Assembly: GCF_011602485.2 (NCBI RefSeq) | Contig: NZ_CP050022.2 | Span: 5,972,001-6,036,000 of the forward strand | DNA: 64,000 bases | Source: Bradyrhizobium sp. 1(2017) | GTDB lineage: Bacteria; Pseudomonadota; Alphaproteobacteria; Rhizobiales; Xanthobacteraceae | Direction of reading: 5' to 3' | Shown here: positions 46,771 through 55,856 of the stretch, piece after piece | Layout: every line of letters begins with the position of its first letter | Position numbering within the stretch: position 1 is the stretch's first letter | Translations under genes and position numbers: made by a program | Notes under the pieces: generated by a model | Told to the model about the DNA's origin: nothing | The model's database searches: none | The model's input: the letters and a program-made list of their open reading frames with translations, nothing else

Positions 46771-49761
46771 TCAAGAAGGAGGATTCGGAGCACCCAGGGC
46801 ACGAATCTGACGTTCAGCCTCGCATAGATCGGCCGTCGCAAAACCTTCCGTGAACTGCCCGAAGGCGTCCGTCAGGAGAGCACGCGCTTCGTCAACGCGC
46901 CCAGCATCGGCCCACAATCGCGCCAGGGCGATTGCGGAACGCAATTCCCATCCCGGAGCGGACTGGCGGCGCGCGCACTCGCGTGAAGCCAGGAGCGAGG
47001 CCTCGACTTCGGACCAATTCTCGCGCGACGCTGCCAAGAGCACCTCAGAGCGTGCCCGCATCAAGTCCGGCAATTCAAACGTTCCGGAGCTGGCCGCAGC
47101 GTCGGCCAGCGTGGCATCGATGATGATGGTGGCTTCTGCCGCACGACCGGATCGCGCCAGCCCCTCGGCCAGGGCACGGGAAAGCGCCGAAAGAAGAATG
47201 TATCGCCGTCCAGCCTGCAGGGTTGGCAACGCAGCACGCAGCGATTCGACGCCCGCCTGAACTTCTCCTCTCGCGATCATGAGTTCGCCTCGCAAACCCA
47301 GGCCGCCCGCGTGGTACGATGCGAGCGAGTACTTGGCGGCATGAGCGATGAGCCGCTCTATGATTTCCTCGGCGACCTGGTGGTCGCCCCGCCACAAAAA
47401 CACCGGCGCGGCGTAAACAAGGCAAATTCCCAGCGATACGGGGTGCGCTTGTCGCTCGGCAACTTCAATGCCTTCGTAAGCGAACTGCGTCGCCTGGTCT
47501 GGAAGGCCACGAAGCCAAAGTGTCCGTGCGTAGCCGATCAGGGCCCTCACCTGGTGATCGTATCCAAAGGAACGCACTCCGCTCAAACCGACTGCCGCTG
47601 CCCGCTTGAAGCCGCTCTCATAACTTTGTTGCGCGGAGATCTGATTCCCCACCAGATGATGGCTCGCTCCCAGCATCCACTCGGCCGTCACAGCTTCTCT
47701 CGATCCACCCAATTCTCTCGCAATAGCGGCATAACGTTCTGCCGCTGCCAGTGAAGCGCCGGCATCCGAGAAACGCGTCGTATACAGGTTGAAGCCGGTC
47801 AGCAGCTCAAGCTGACACTCGGCATCTCCCAGAGAGTCTGCAAGCGCAAGCCCCCGCTCCAGCGCTGTTCCCACCTCGCCACTATCGCTGTGTGCGTGGT
47901 GCGACGATATCGCCAACGCCAGCTGCAGCCCGATTTCAAGCCTTGTCCCACGATCCTCTTCCGGCAGCGCCTGTATCAATCGCAGGCACCAACGCCGGCA
48001 TTCGAGAAGCATCGACATGCCAAGGAACAGCTGCACGGCCCCAGAGCCGAGGGATGCGCCGACTGAATGATCGCCTGCATCCGACAAGCTCCATTCGAGG
48101 GCGGCCCTGATGTCGCCGACCTGGCGCGCATGCAACGTAAGGTCGCCCCCTCCCGAGACCATGGCTCGAACCCCTGCCAGTCGCTCCGCATAAAGAAGTG
48201 CATGCCGCCTTGCGATCGAATTTGCCTCTCCCCTCTCCTTCAACCTGACCGCAGCATAGGCGCGCGTGGTATCGAGGAGCCGATAGATATTCTCTCCCTC
48301 CGCTTGTTTGACCGAGATTAGCGATTTTTCTGCAAGGCTCGTGACCACGCTTGCAACCGACAACCCATCTCGCTCCAATCCGGACGCAACGGTCTGCGCC
48401 ATCTCGAGCGAGAATCCGCCTACAAAAACCGATAGTGCGCAGAGTACGGCCTTCTCATCCTCCGACAGCAGGTCGTAACTCCAATCGAGCATCGCCTGAA
48501 GTGTTTGATGGCGCGGGACACCGAGCCGCTTCTGCCAGCGCAATACCAGGTGATCGCCGATCAGTTGAGCAAGCCCCGTGATGCCATAGGTGCTCGCCCG
48601 ACTGGCTGTCAGTTCGATTGCCAGCGGTATGCCGTCAAGTTGCCGGCATATTTCGGAAACGACAGGCGCCTCTTCGTCAGAGAGACCAAGCCGGTAGCCG
48701 CCTGCTGCGGCACGTTCCATGAAAAGCTGAACAGCCGAGGACGCCATCGCCTCGGCGGCTGTTCCGCTGGCCTCCCACGAAGGGCTATCCAGCGACTGGA
48801 GTACATGGATATGCTCACCTTCGACACGTAGCGCTTCGCGCGTGGTTGCGATGATGTGCACAAGCGGCGCCTCGCGGAACAACCCCTCCGCTACCCTCGC
48901 AACCGACTCCACGACATGCTCGCAGCTGTCGAGGATCAAGAGGGCTCGCTTGTCAGCTGCGAAAGCTAGGAGGTGATCCAAGGACTCTTGTGTCTGCTCC
49001 AGGCACCCGATTGCCGAGGCAACGACCGGGACGACCAGGGCACCATCCTGGAGAGCGCTGAGATCCACGAAGCAGATTGCACCGGGAAAATCCGCCGACA
49101 TCTCGTGCGCTACCGCGACGGCTACGGTCGTCTTGCCGACACCGCCCGGTCCCACGATGCTGACGAACCGCCGAGAGGCAAGCTCAGCCCGCAGCAATCC
49201 TATCGTTTCATCACGTCCCACCATCCGTTGCAGGCGTACGGGCAGCGTTTCGGCCCTGATGCGCCCGGCGCGAGCATTGGCGGATCGGCCGCCTGATGAC
49301 CCGCGCTGCACTGGCCAGACGAAGCAATACCCTCTCCCGGGCACGTTCGTAACGTAACGCGCACCGTCGCGGCCGTCTCCAAGCGCCTTGCGAAGTCCGG
49401 CGATATGGACCCGCAGGCTGGTCTCTTCGACGACGACTTCAGGCCAGACCCGTTTGACCAGCTCCCTGTGGCTAACGACCTCCCCGGCGCGCTCAACCAG
49501 CGCGATCAGGATGTCGAGCGCGCGACTACCTACCGCGACCTTGTCACCTGCTTTCAGCAGCAATCGTTCCGAGACGAACAGTTGGAACGGTCCGAATTGA
49601 AACGTCTCAGAATCGTTGGAGCTTTTCTGCAAATTCGACCTGCCGAAATAGACGTTGCCGTCGAGCAAAACATGCTGGCCCGGATAGCACATTTCCGCGA
49701 CACGGACAGCTTTTCGGAGCGGTCCCACCGCCTCGCCGGACTTCGCAAGACGGCACCGCAT
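46771..49761 (-). CDS. Winged-helix / NB-ARC ATPase / TPR transcriptional regulator
   Basis: A 996-residue regulator. An OmpR-type winged helix occupies about 55-150 (GSRALDILIALVERAGEVVSHRELVKRVWP, then SLRVHIAGLRKALGD and YVTNVPGRGYCF). An NB-ARC-like STAND ATPase follows at about 185-480, with Walker A GPGGVGKTTVAVA, Walker B ALLILDSCEH and GIPLAIELTASRAS. From about 560 to the end is a TPR-like helical sensor array. STAND regulators multimerise on ligand and ATP binding. It lies 15 bases after a histidine kinase gene in one operon but has no receiver domain. The true start is uncertain; ATG 49692 is an alternative. Confidence 0.88.
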   Translation of the reverse strand: MRCRLAKSGEAVGPLRKAVRVAEMCYPGQHVLLDGNVYFGRSNLQKSSNDSETFQFGPFQLFVSERLLLKAGDKVAVGSRALDILIALVERAGEVVSHRELVKRVWPEVVVEETSLRVHIAGLRKALGDGRDGARYVTNVPGRGYCFVWPVQRGSSGGRSANARAGRIRAETLPVRLQRMVGRDETIGLLRAELASRRFVSIVGPGGVGKTTVAVAVAHEMSADFPGAICFVDLSALQDGALVVPVVASAIGCLEQTQESLDHLLAFAADKRALLILDSCEHVVESVARVAEGLFREAPLVHIIATTREALRVEGEHIHVLQSLDSPSWEASGTAAEAMASSAVQLFMERAAAGGYRLGLSDEEAPVVSEICRQLDGIPLAIELTASRASTYGITGLAQLIGDHLVLRWQKRLGVPRHQTLQAMLDWSYDLLSEDEKAVLCALSVFVGGFSLEMAQTVASGLERDGLSVASVVTSLAEKSLISVKQAEGENIYRLLDTTRAYAAVRLKERGEANSIARRHALLYAERLAGVRAMVSGGGDLTLHARQVGDIRAALEWSLSDAGDHSVGASLGSGAVQLFLGMSMLLECRRWCLRLIQALPEEDRGTRLEIGLQLALAISSHHAHSDSGEVGTALERGLALADSLGDAECQLELLTGFNLYTTRFSDAGASLAAAERYAAIARELGGSREAVTAEWMLGASHHLVGNQISAQQSYESGFKRAAAVGLSGVRSFGYDHQVRALIGYARTLWLRGLPDQATQFAYEGIEVAERQAHPVSLGICLVYAAPVFLWRGDHQVAEEIIERLIAHAAKYSLASYHAGGLGLRGELMIARGEVQAGVESLRAALPTLQAGRRYILLSALSRALAEGLARSGRAAEATIIIDATLADAAASSGTFELPDLMRARSEVLLAASRENWSEVEASLLASRECARRQSAPGWELRSAIALARLWADAGRVDEARALLTDAFGQFTEGFATADLCEAERQIRALGAPNPPS

Positions 49762-49776
49762 GGTCTCGCCGCACCC

Positions 49777-50541
49777 TCAGGCTGGCCGCGAGCAACGAGA
49801 CGACCTGGCGAGGATGGAGAATCTTGTTCCACGGGATAGTACTGAACTAACGTCGACGCGATGTCCGAGCATTGCGGTGGCTTGTCGCACGATGAACAGC
49901 CCAATGCCCAATCCATCTCTCTGCGCTGAGTCGAATCGAGCAAATGCTTCGAATATCTCCGGCATTTGTTCCGCGGAAATGCCAACGCCGGTGTCTACGA
50001 CGTCAATCCGAACAAGACACCCGTGCTGACGGCAACCGAGCAGGACCCGGCCACCTGGCTCGGTATACCTGATCGCATTGCTGACCAGATTGCGAACTAT
50101 AGCGCCAAGGAGAAAAACGTCGCTTATGATCCAGGCGGTTGTGTGAACGAGTCGAATTTGAACGCCCTTCTGAAGGGCCGCACACTCACTTTCAAGCCAG
50201 ACTTTCTGCAGCAGCGGTCCAAGCGCGATCGGGGACGGCTGAATGCTCCCGGCACGTTCGCGCAGCCGTAGAGCGCCCAACAGCTGATCAAGCTGGTACC
50301 TCAATTGATCAATTGCACTCTGCCCTGCCCTCAAGAGACGCAGTTCCGATTGCGTCCGCGCCTCCCTGCCAAACCGGTCGTGCACACTCTGGAGGATCTG
50401 GAGGGGCTGCCGGAGGTCATGACCCGCGATCGCGAGGAGAACCGCCTCGAAATCGCAACCGTCAAGCCCGGATTTTGCGCGTTGGAGATCCGCGGCAGCA
50501 GGCCCCCCGGTGCTTTCGTCATAACTCGGCGCCCTATGCAT
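49777..50541 (-). CDS. Cytosolic sensor histidine kinase
   Basis: A 254-residue kinase with no transmembrane segment. The ATG at 50541 follows GAGGGAAG; the in-frame TTG at 50574 is less likely. The phospho-acceptor His lies in AIAGHDLRQPLQIL near 40. The ATPase domain has the N box NLVSNAIRYTEPGG, the G1 box DVVDTGVGISAEQM, the F box IFEAFARFD and the G2 box GLGIGLFIVRQATAMLG. There is no PAS or other sensor domain, so its signal input is unclear. No response-regulator gene is nearby. The winged-helix/NB-ARC gene follows after 15 bases. Confidence 0.88.
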   Translation of the reverse strand: MHRAPSYDESTGGPAAADLQRAKSGLDGCDFEAVLLAIAGHDLRQPLQILQSVHDRFGREARTQSELRLLRAGQSAIDQLRYQLDQLLGALRLRERAGSIQPSPIALGPLLQKVWLESECAALQKGVQIRLVHTTAWIISDVFLLGAIVRNLVSNAIRYTEPGGRVLLGCRQHGCLVRIDVVDTGVGISAEQMPEIFEAFARFDSAQRDGLGIGLFIVRQATAMLGHRVDVSSVLSRGTRFSILARSSRCSRPA

Positions 50542-50711
50542 CACGCGACTTCCCTCAGTCAAACAGGATGTCAAAGTTACCTATGATGCCAGAGCTTGGC
50601 GTATTCGGTCGTATCGGGCGAGTTCAGCCTTGTGAAGTTGTGTGAATCCCACCCGGACGCAACCCCTTTTCCATCTCAGGGGTCCTCGACTGCAGGTTCG
50701 GCCGCCAGCGG

Positions 50712-51191
50712 TCAACCGCGCGTCGTCTCATAGAGAAACCAGACCAGACGCTCGGTTTCGTCGATCCAATTCTCCAGAACGCTGGCGGTTGCCACATCGC
50801 GGCACTCGTCGCACAACTGATGCGTGGCGCGCATGAAGCCAAACAGCTGAAGATTGTCGCTCCGCAGTTCGGTCAGCATGCTTTCCGGCGCAACGTATTC
50901 GGCATCATTGTCCAGAATGCGCTGTCTGCGACTTACGTCACCGATCGAACGGATGGTGCGCCCGCCAATCTTTCGCACACGCTCCGCGATGTCATCGGTC
51001 ATCGCGAAGATCTGGCCGGCCTGCTCATCCAGCATCAGATGATAATCGCGAAAGTGATTGCCGGACATATGCCAATGAAAATTCTTCGTTTTGGTGTAAA
51101 GCGCGAAGACGTCGGCCAGCAGAACGGTCAGCGCGCCGCTGATATCGCGTACGGCATTCGTACCAAGATCAGTTGATGCGAGCCCGCTCAC
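50712..51191 (-). CDS. dps: Dps family DNA-protecting ferritin-like protein
   Basis: A 159-residue Dps. The ferroxidase site between subunits is formed by FHWHMSGNHFRDYHLMLDEQAGQIF (His, Asp, Glu ligands near residues 39-70). A second conserved stretch is ATASVLENWIDETERLVWFLYET. Dodecamers of this protein oxidise ferrous iron with peroxide and shield DNA. The N-terminal tail is short with few lysines, so DNA binding may be weak. Its start overlaps the stop of the upstream cytochrome c gene by four bases, so it belongs to the cytochrome - GMC operon. Confidence 0.93.
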   Translation of the reverse strand: MSGLASTDLGTNAVRDISGALTVLLADVFALYTKTKNFHWHMSGNHFRDYHLMLDEQAGQIFAMTDDIAERVRKIGGRTIRSIGDVSRRQRILDNDAEYVAPESMLTELRSDNLQLFGFMRATHQLCDECRDVATASVLENWIDETERLVWFLYETTRG

Positions 51192-51565
51192 TTCAGCGTC
51201 TCCAGATACGCAATGAGGTCGCTCCGCTGCTGCTCGTCCGGTATTCCCGCAAATGGCATGGTCGTACCTGGCACGGCCTTTTGAGGCGCAGCGATAAAGG
51301 CGTCGAGAGACTTCTCATCCCACACCTTGTTGGCGCCCCTCATTGCTCGGCTGTAGTGAAAACCCTGCGCCGCTCCAGCCTGCCTACCGACAACGCCGAG
51401 CAGAGCAGGGCCCAGTCGATTGCTCGAATCCTTTGCATGGCAGGCGGCACATTTCGCAAAGACCTGCTGGCCCTTCGCTGCATCGCCTGCAGCGTGTACG
51501 GCGCTTGGGAGTATGACAAACAACGACAGAATGGCAGATGCGATCACGCGTTGAACATCGCGCAT
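51188..51565 (-). CDS. Periplasmic class I cytochrome c
   Basis: A 125-residue mono-heme cytochrome with a Sec signal (VIASAILSLFVILPSAVHA, cleavage near 25). The heme motif CAACH lies near residue 39 and the axial Met in GTTMPFAGI near 102. The profile NRLGPALLGVVGRQAGAAQGFHYSRAM is that of the cytochrome c2/c550-like group. It is 40 bases after the GMC oxidoreductase gene and can take electrons from it. The next gene, dps, overlaps by four bases. Confidence 0.93.
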   Translation of the reverse strand: MRDVQRVIASAILSLFVILPSAVHAAGDAAKGQQVFAKCAACHAKDSSNRLGPALLGVVGRQAGAAQGFHYSRAMRGANKVWDEKSLDAFIAAPQKAVPGTTMPFAGIPDEQQRSDLIAYLETLK

Positions 51566-51605
51566 GAGCGGCTCCTCAGAAGTTCAGCAGGATGTGCGGT
51601 TTGAG

Positions 51606-53366
51606 CTAGAGCATCTGCGGACGCTGGACGTAGCGGACGAGATCGTCGCCGAGCCGAAGCGACAGGGCTCCCAGCGGGCCGGTCGGGTTGTATCCCGCAT
51701 TGAAGGGATAGACCGACGCGCCGACGACGAAGAGATTCTCGGCATCCCAGTGTTGAAGATGCGGCGATACCACGCTGGTGTGCGGATCGGCACCCATGAC
51801 GGTGCCACCGGTCACATGAGTGGTCTGGTACACCCGCGCGTCGTACGGCCCCTTCCGTGGAGACGGTGTTCCGACAATGGTGGCGCCGCTCGCGCGCGCG
51901 ATCTCCGCGGCCTTCCCTGTCAAATACTCCGACATACGCAACTCGTTCTCGCGGATGTCGAACGTCATTCGTACCAGCGGCTGGCCATAAGCATCCTGGT
52001 AGGTCGGATCAAGGTCGAGGTAGTTCTCGCGATGCGGATACCAGCTGCCGTGGACATAGATATTGAAACTGTGTGCATACCAGTCGGCATTCGCCTGTTT
52101 CCACTTGCTACCCCATTGCGGCGTGCCGGGAGGAAGGAGACGCCTGGTAATAGGCCGGCCACTGGTGGTGTTCGAGTAGATATACCCCCCACCGAAGAAG
52201 CCGAGACCGCTGTGATCGAAATTGTCGCCGTTGAACTCGTCGATGCAGGTTTGCGAGGCGCCGGAGGCAAGGAAAGGGTTGATCCAGCGATCTCTGAAAT
52301 GAACGTTCACGCCTGACATGGTCTGATGGCAGAAGTTCTTGCCGACGACTCCGCTGCCCGTCTTCGGATCGTAGGGTTTTCCGATACCCGACACCAGCAG
52401 GTGCTTTGTGTTCGACATCGTGAAGGACGCCAGGATGACGACGTCGGCCGGCTGCAGATATTCCTCGCCGCTGAGCAGGTCGACGTACCGGACCCCACGC
52501 GCTCGCTTCGCTTTTCTATCGTAATCGACCCTGGTTACGTGCGAATGCAGCCTAAGTTCGAACTTCGGCCGCTTCAGCAACATCGGATACAGGAGGACTT
52601 CGGGACTTGCCTTTGCGTTGGCCTCGCAGATGAAGCGCTCGCAATGGCCGCAGAACTGACACTGGCCGAGTTGCATGCCGTCGGGATTCGTGTAGGCGTT
52701 AGGCGAGTTAGCGGCCGCCATGGGGAACGGCTTGTGACCGAGGCTCTCGGCCGCTTTCGAAAAGATCAAACCGGCTTCGGTCGGCGGCAGTGGCGGCTGG
52801 GGATATTCGTCCTGCCGCGGTGCCTCGAACGGATTGCCGCCGGGCTGGATTTGACCGCGGATATTGCCGGCCTTACCCGAAATGCCGAACAATTTCTCCC
52901 ACAATGCATGATACGGCTCTAGTTCGAAATAGGTCACGCCCCAGTCCTGCACCATCAGTTCCGGAGGAATTGCCTTCTTGCCATATCGCGCTTCAAGCCG
53001 GGTTCGCAGCATTGGGTCGTACTCGGCCCAACGCCATGTCTGGCCGTTCCAGTGATTGGCAGCGCCTCCCATTCCTTCGCCGGGAAGAAATGCTTCCATG
53101 CGGCGAACCGGGAGAGCATGTTCGCTGCTCGCATGGCGCAAAGAATAGGTCTCGACCGACCAATCCTGAACCAGGCCTGCATGAACATCCCATCGCAGTT
53201 CGTCCCGCTGATTGGGTAGCCTCGCTTCCGCAGCACCGGTATGATCGCCTCCCCGTTCGAGGACGAGGACATCGATACCCTGTGCAGTGAGCTGCCTGGA
53301 AATAAGGCCTGCTGTAAACCCGCCACCGCAGATCACAACCGTTCGCGACTTCAACGTCTTGACCAC
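51606..53366 (-). CDS. GMC family oxidoreductase (gluconate 2-dehydrogenase large subunit-like)
   Basis: A 586-residue FAD enzyme. The start is a GTG at 53366, seven bases after AGGAG; another GTG lies one codon earlier. The FAD motif VVICGGGFTAGLISRQLTAQG lies at the N terminus. GEGMGGAANHWNGQTWRW is the usual flavin-pocket region, and the C-terminal HVTGGTVMGADP, with NLFVVGASVYPFNAGYNPTGPLGAL, holds the active His-Asn type site. A Cys cluster CQFCGHCERFIC near 265 may bind an Fe-S group, as in related fructose and gluconate dehydrogenases. It has no signal and is probably exported with the Tat-tagged small subunit encoded upstream. The sugar acid or alcohol used is unknown. Confidence 0.9.
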   Translation of the reverse strand: MVKTLKSRTVVICGGGFTAGLISRQLTAQGIDVLVLERGGDHTGAAEARLPNQRDELRWDVHAGLVQDWSVETYSLRHASSEHALPVRRMEAFLPGEGMGGAANHWNGQTWRWAEYDPMLRTRLEARYGKKAIPPELMVQDWGVTYFELEPYHALWEKLFGISGKAGNIRGQIQPGGNPFEAPRQDEYPQPPLPPTEAGLIFSKAAESLGHKPFPMAAANSPNAYTNPDGMQLGQCQFCGHCERFICEANAKASPEVLLYPMLLKRPKFELRLHSHVTRVDYDRKAKRARGVRYVDLLSGEEYLQPADVVILASFTMSNTKHLLVSGIGKPYDPKTGSGVVGKNFCHQTMSGVNVHFRDRWINPFLASGASQTCIDEFNGDNFDHSGLGFFGGGYIYSNTTSGRPITRRLLPPGTPQWGSKWKQANADWYAHSFNIYVHGSWYPHRENYLDLDPTYQDAYGQPLVRMTFDIRENELRMSEYLTGKAAEIARASGATIVGTPSPRKGPYDARVYQTTHVTGGTVMGADPHTSVVSPHLQHWDAENLFVVGASVYPFNAGYNPTGPLGALSLRLGDDLVRYVQRPQML

Positions 53367-53376
53367 CACATCTCTC

Positions 53377-54129
53377 CTAACTGAAATCGCCGATGGCCTT
53401 CGGATCCTGCGCGCCGGGGTATGGCTTTCCGCGGAATTGCACCATGTCCTCACCGTGAACCGCGGGCAGGCCCGGGTAACCGATCATTCGCCAGAACACC
53501 TTGTCGATGTTCCCGCCATAGATGGGATCGGCGAAGCAGGCCTGCACGAACAGCGGATAGACCAACTCGTTGAACCAGGCCCCGATTGGTAGGGTTGCGT
53601 CTGCAATCTTGCCGGCAGCGAGGTCATGCAGAAACGCATCTGCTTCGTCGGGTTGAAGATCGCTAAAGCCGCGGCTAAATTTCCGTTGAGCCGCTTCATT
53701 GGTTGCGGCAATGCCAGCCTTGAAGAACTGTTCCGGAGTTAATGGCAACTGATAACCCTGCTGCGGTTTTCCTGCCTTCCAGGGACCGCGCATGTAGAGT
53801 CGCTCGCCCTTCCCGAAGCCGCCCGCCAGTTGTCGGTCAATGTAGACCGCAAGGCCGCAATCGACTCCATTCGGGGTCAAATGATCCGCCGGGCACATCA
53901 CGTTAACCAGCGCTTCGACAAAACCGGCTTCGTCCGGGCCCAGCGACTGGTAACCCGCCGCCGGCGCCGAAAGCTTCTGCATCCCGCCCGGTTCGGGCGT
54001 TGGTGCGGCGCCTATTTCACCTTCGGCTGCCGTCGCTGACGGAGATCCGAGCGATACTGTGCCTGTAACTGCAGCAACTCCCCGCAAGAATCCCCGGCGG
54101 CCAAGCTCGATACGATTATCGACTCCCAT
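53377..54129 (-). CDS. Gluconate 2-dehydrogenase subunit 3-like protein, Tat signal
   Basis: A 250-residue small subunit. The twin-arginine signal GRRGFLRGVAAVTGTVSLGSPSATA lies at residues 9-33. The mature part contains LGPDEAGFVEALVNVMCPADHLTPNGVDCGLAVYIDRQLAGGFG, the hallmark of the family, and the C-terminal FVQACFADPIYGGNIDKVFWRMIGYPGLP. The subunit is needed to export the flavin subunit through the Tat pathway. The GMC gene follows after about 10 bases. The operon order is therefore subunit 3, GMC, cytochrome c, Dps. Confidence 0.92.
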   Translation of the reverse strand: MGVDNRIELGRRGFLRGVAAVTGTVSLGSPSATAAEGEIGAAPTPEPGGMQKLSAPAAGYQSLGPDEAGFVEALVNVMCPADHLTPNGVDCGLAVYIDRQLAGGFGKGERLYMRGPWKAGKPQQGYQLPLTPEQFFKAGIAATNEAAQRKFSRGFSDLQPDEADAFLHDLAAGKIADATLPIGAWFNELVYPLFVQACFADPIYGGNIDKVFWRMIGYPGLPAVHGEDMVQFRGKPYPGAQDPKAIGDFS

Positions 54130-54726
54130 GACGTTCCTGCTCCAAGCCCTGTCGCCTCATCATCCGATGCGCCCTCCAGCGGTTGAGGGCCGACAAGAAC
54201 GGCTGTAGCTCCGGCGCAGCGCGGGATGAAGTTAAGCTTCGAGAATCTACGAGAACCGTCGTGAATACGTGCTTCGGCACGAATGAACCAACAGTTGATT
54301 GCGCAATTGCCTCACGGAGTGCCTATCGGCGCCAGTCAAATCGATGTTGATGGACGCGGTCGCACGACGGACCAGAATAAAGGCCAAGACGCGTGAATCG
54401 TGAACCACAGATCGCTGAAAGGCCCCTGGCGAGCTTTTTCAGATTGCCAGGCTCGGCGCCTTCATCGGCGGGGGGTCTACGGAAGACTGATAAGCTTTCG
54501 CATATTACCTTATCAGTTCGCCAACTGAGTCCATTTCGGCATTTTCCCTACCAGTTAGAAAACTGACTCGATTGCACGCAGCCTCAATATGGCGGCCTTC
54601 TCGGTAGCTGCGTCCATTCAGTTGCGGTCGCCATTGAGGCCCCAAAACCGAGAAACAGCCCCGTATTCGACTGCTCGCTGTCCAGTCTTCAACTGAAGTC
54701 CATCGGACTTCGGAAGGCGATGAGTC
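54130..54726. other. Long intergenic region with three nested palindromes
   Basis: This 600-base gap has no gene I can support. It contains an inverted repeat ACTGATAAG/CTTATCAGT (54486-54494, 54509-54517) and two copies of CAGTT-N4-AACTG (54514-54527 and 54552-54565), centres 38 bases apart. The composition is lower in GC than the flanks. It may hold a promoter for the recombinase remnant or the distant gluconate-dehydrogenase operon. It may instead be leftover mobile-element DNA. Confidence 0.4.
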
Positions 54727-55406
54727 ATGGGTTATTCGCTTGGGGACTGGCGCTGCGAGCCAGCCGCGTATTTACGGCTCTTAAATATTTCGACGACGGT
54801 ATCGGACCAGCGGTTCGTCCGAGCTTTTCTTGCGAGTCCATCTGGGCGGCGGCCGCTCTACGTTGCAGACCGCAAGGATAAGATCTGGACCGAGCGCGAC
54901 ATTGCCGCGTTTCTCGCGGTCACATCCAGCGAGATCCAGCTCGCGCTGATCTTGGCTCTGTGGAGCGGGCAACGGCAGGGAGACCTTCTGCGTCTACCAT
55001 GGTCGGCCTACGAGACCCCGTACATTCGCCTTCGCCAATCAAAAGGTGGGCGCCGGGTCGCGATGCCCGCTGGCGCACCCTTGAGGGCCTTGCTCGATGC
55101 GACGACCCGCCGGGGGCCGGTTATCCTGTGGACCTGCTGGGCCGCCCCTGGACGTCCGATGGCTTTCGTACGTCGTGGGCGAAGGCTTGCGAGCGCGCCG
55201 GTATCGACGGCCTGACGTCTCATGATCTGCGCGGCACGGCGGCGGTCCGCCTCGCGATCGCAGGCGCCAGCGTGCCGCAGATCGCGGCCGTCACCAGTCA
55301 CTCGTTGAAGGACGTCGTGGCTATTCTCGATGCCCACTATGTCGGTCGTGAGATGCAGCTCGCAGAAGCTGCCGTGCTGAAGCTCGAAGCGAGAACAAAA
55401 CTGTAA
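54727..55406 (+). pseudogene. Frameshifted tyrosine recombinase (phage integrase) remnant
   Basis: The catalytic half of a tyrosine recombinase is split over two frames. The first frame (54727 onward) encodes IWTERDIAAFLAVTSSEIQL and ALWSGQRQGDLLRLPWSAY with the first catalytic Arg, then DATTRRGPVIL. Around 55110-55140 the frame shifts, and the second carries DLLGRPWTSDGFRTSW, LTSHDLRGTAAVRLAIAG with the HxxR pair, and LDAHYVGREM with the likely Tyr. The arm-binding N-terminal domain is missing. It is therefore inactive. A tRNA-Lys 3' half lies 62 bases downstream, the expected kind of target site. Confidence 0.8.
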
Positions 55407-55467
55407 GCGGTGGCGTCAACGGCTCCGGTCTTGCCGCTTGCTCAAACCGCTAAGTGTTTGATTTATA

Positions 55468-55519
55468 TGGTGGGCGCACCAGGGCTCGAACCTGGGACCC
55501 GCTGATTAAGAGTCAGCTG
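55468..55519 (-). other. 3' half of tRNA-Lys(CTT), likely attachment site
   Basis: Read on the minus strand, this stretch gives the anticodon stem-loop GCTGA-CTCTTAA-TCAGC (anticodon CTT), a GGGTC variable loop, the T arm CCAGG-TTCGAGC-CCTGG, the acceptor strand TGCGCCC and ACCA. The 5' acceptor strand (expected GGGCGCA) and a proper D arm are missing; upstream bases do not pair. It is therefore a partial tRNA, as produced when an integrating element duplicates the 3' end of a tRNA gene. The adjacent recombinase remnant supports this reading. Confidence 0.7.
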
Positions 55520-55856
55520 CAGGCTGAGTACAATTAATGACTTACCAGTCGCACCACTGAGCTTATTCGGACGAAAACAGGCATCCGTCGCACGATTTGA
55601 GCAGCCTGATGCCGCCAGCAACGACAAAAAATGAATCGCCGACCGATTCTGGCAAGAGCTCCCGAAACCGCCGGGGGCCACACTTGGCGTAGGGCCTACC
55701 TCTATCGCATGGGACGCTTTCTCTGCGCGCCACGAACGCCTTTCGGAGAGGGACCGTGACCTCCCACGGTCCCTGAAGGCCTGGTTCACTCACGAAAGTT
55801 TCGCCGCTTCTGAAGCAGCAATCTGCCACACCCTGCCGGCAACGAAGCGCTTCTCG
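55520..55856. other. Intergenic region beside the tRNA fragment
   Basis: About 340 bases between the tRNA-Lys fragment and the next SDR gene. Minus-strand ORFs cross it, but one runs into the tRNA sequence and none shows a family pattern. I see no complete gene. Confidence 0.3.

Noticed and set aside
55468..55543. Complete tRNA-Lys gene
   Set aside because: The 3' half is perfect, but the bases where the 5' acceptor strand and D arm should be do not pair or match.
55463..55789. Minus-strand ORF of 108 codons ending in NQRVPGSSPGAPT
   Set aside because: That ending is simply the translation of the tRNA T arm; the ORF is spurious.
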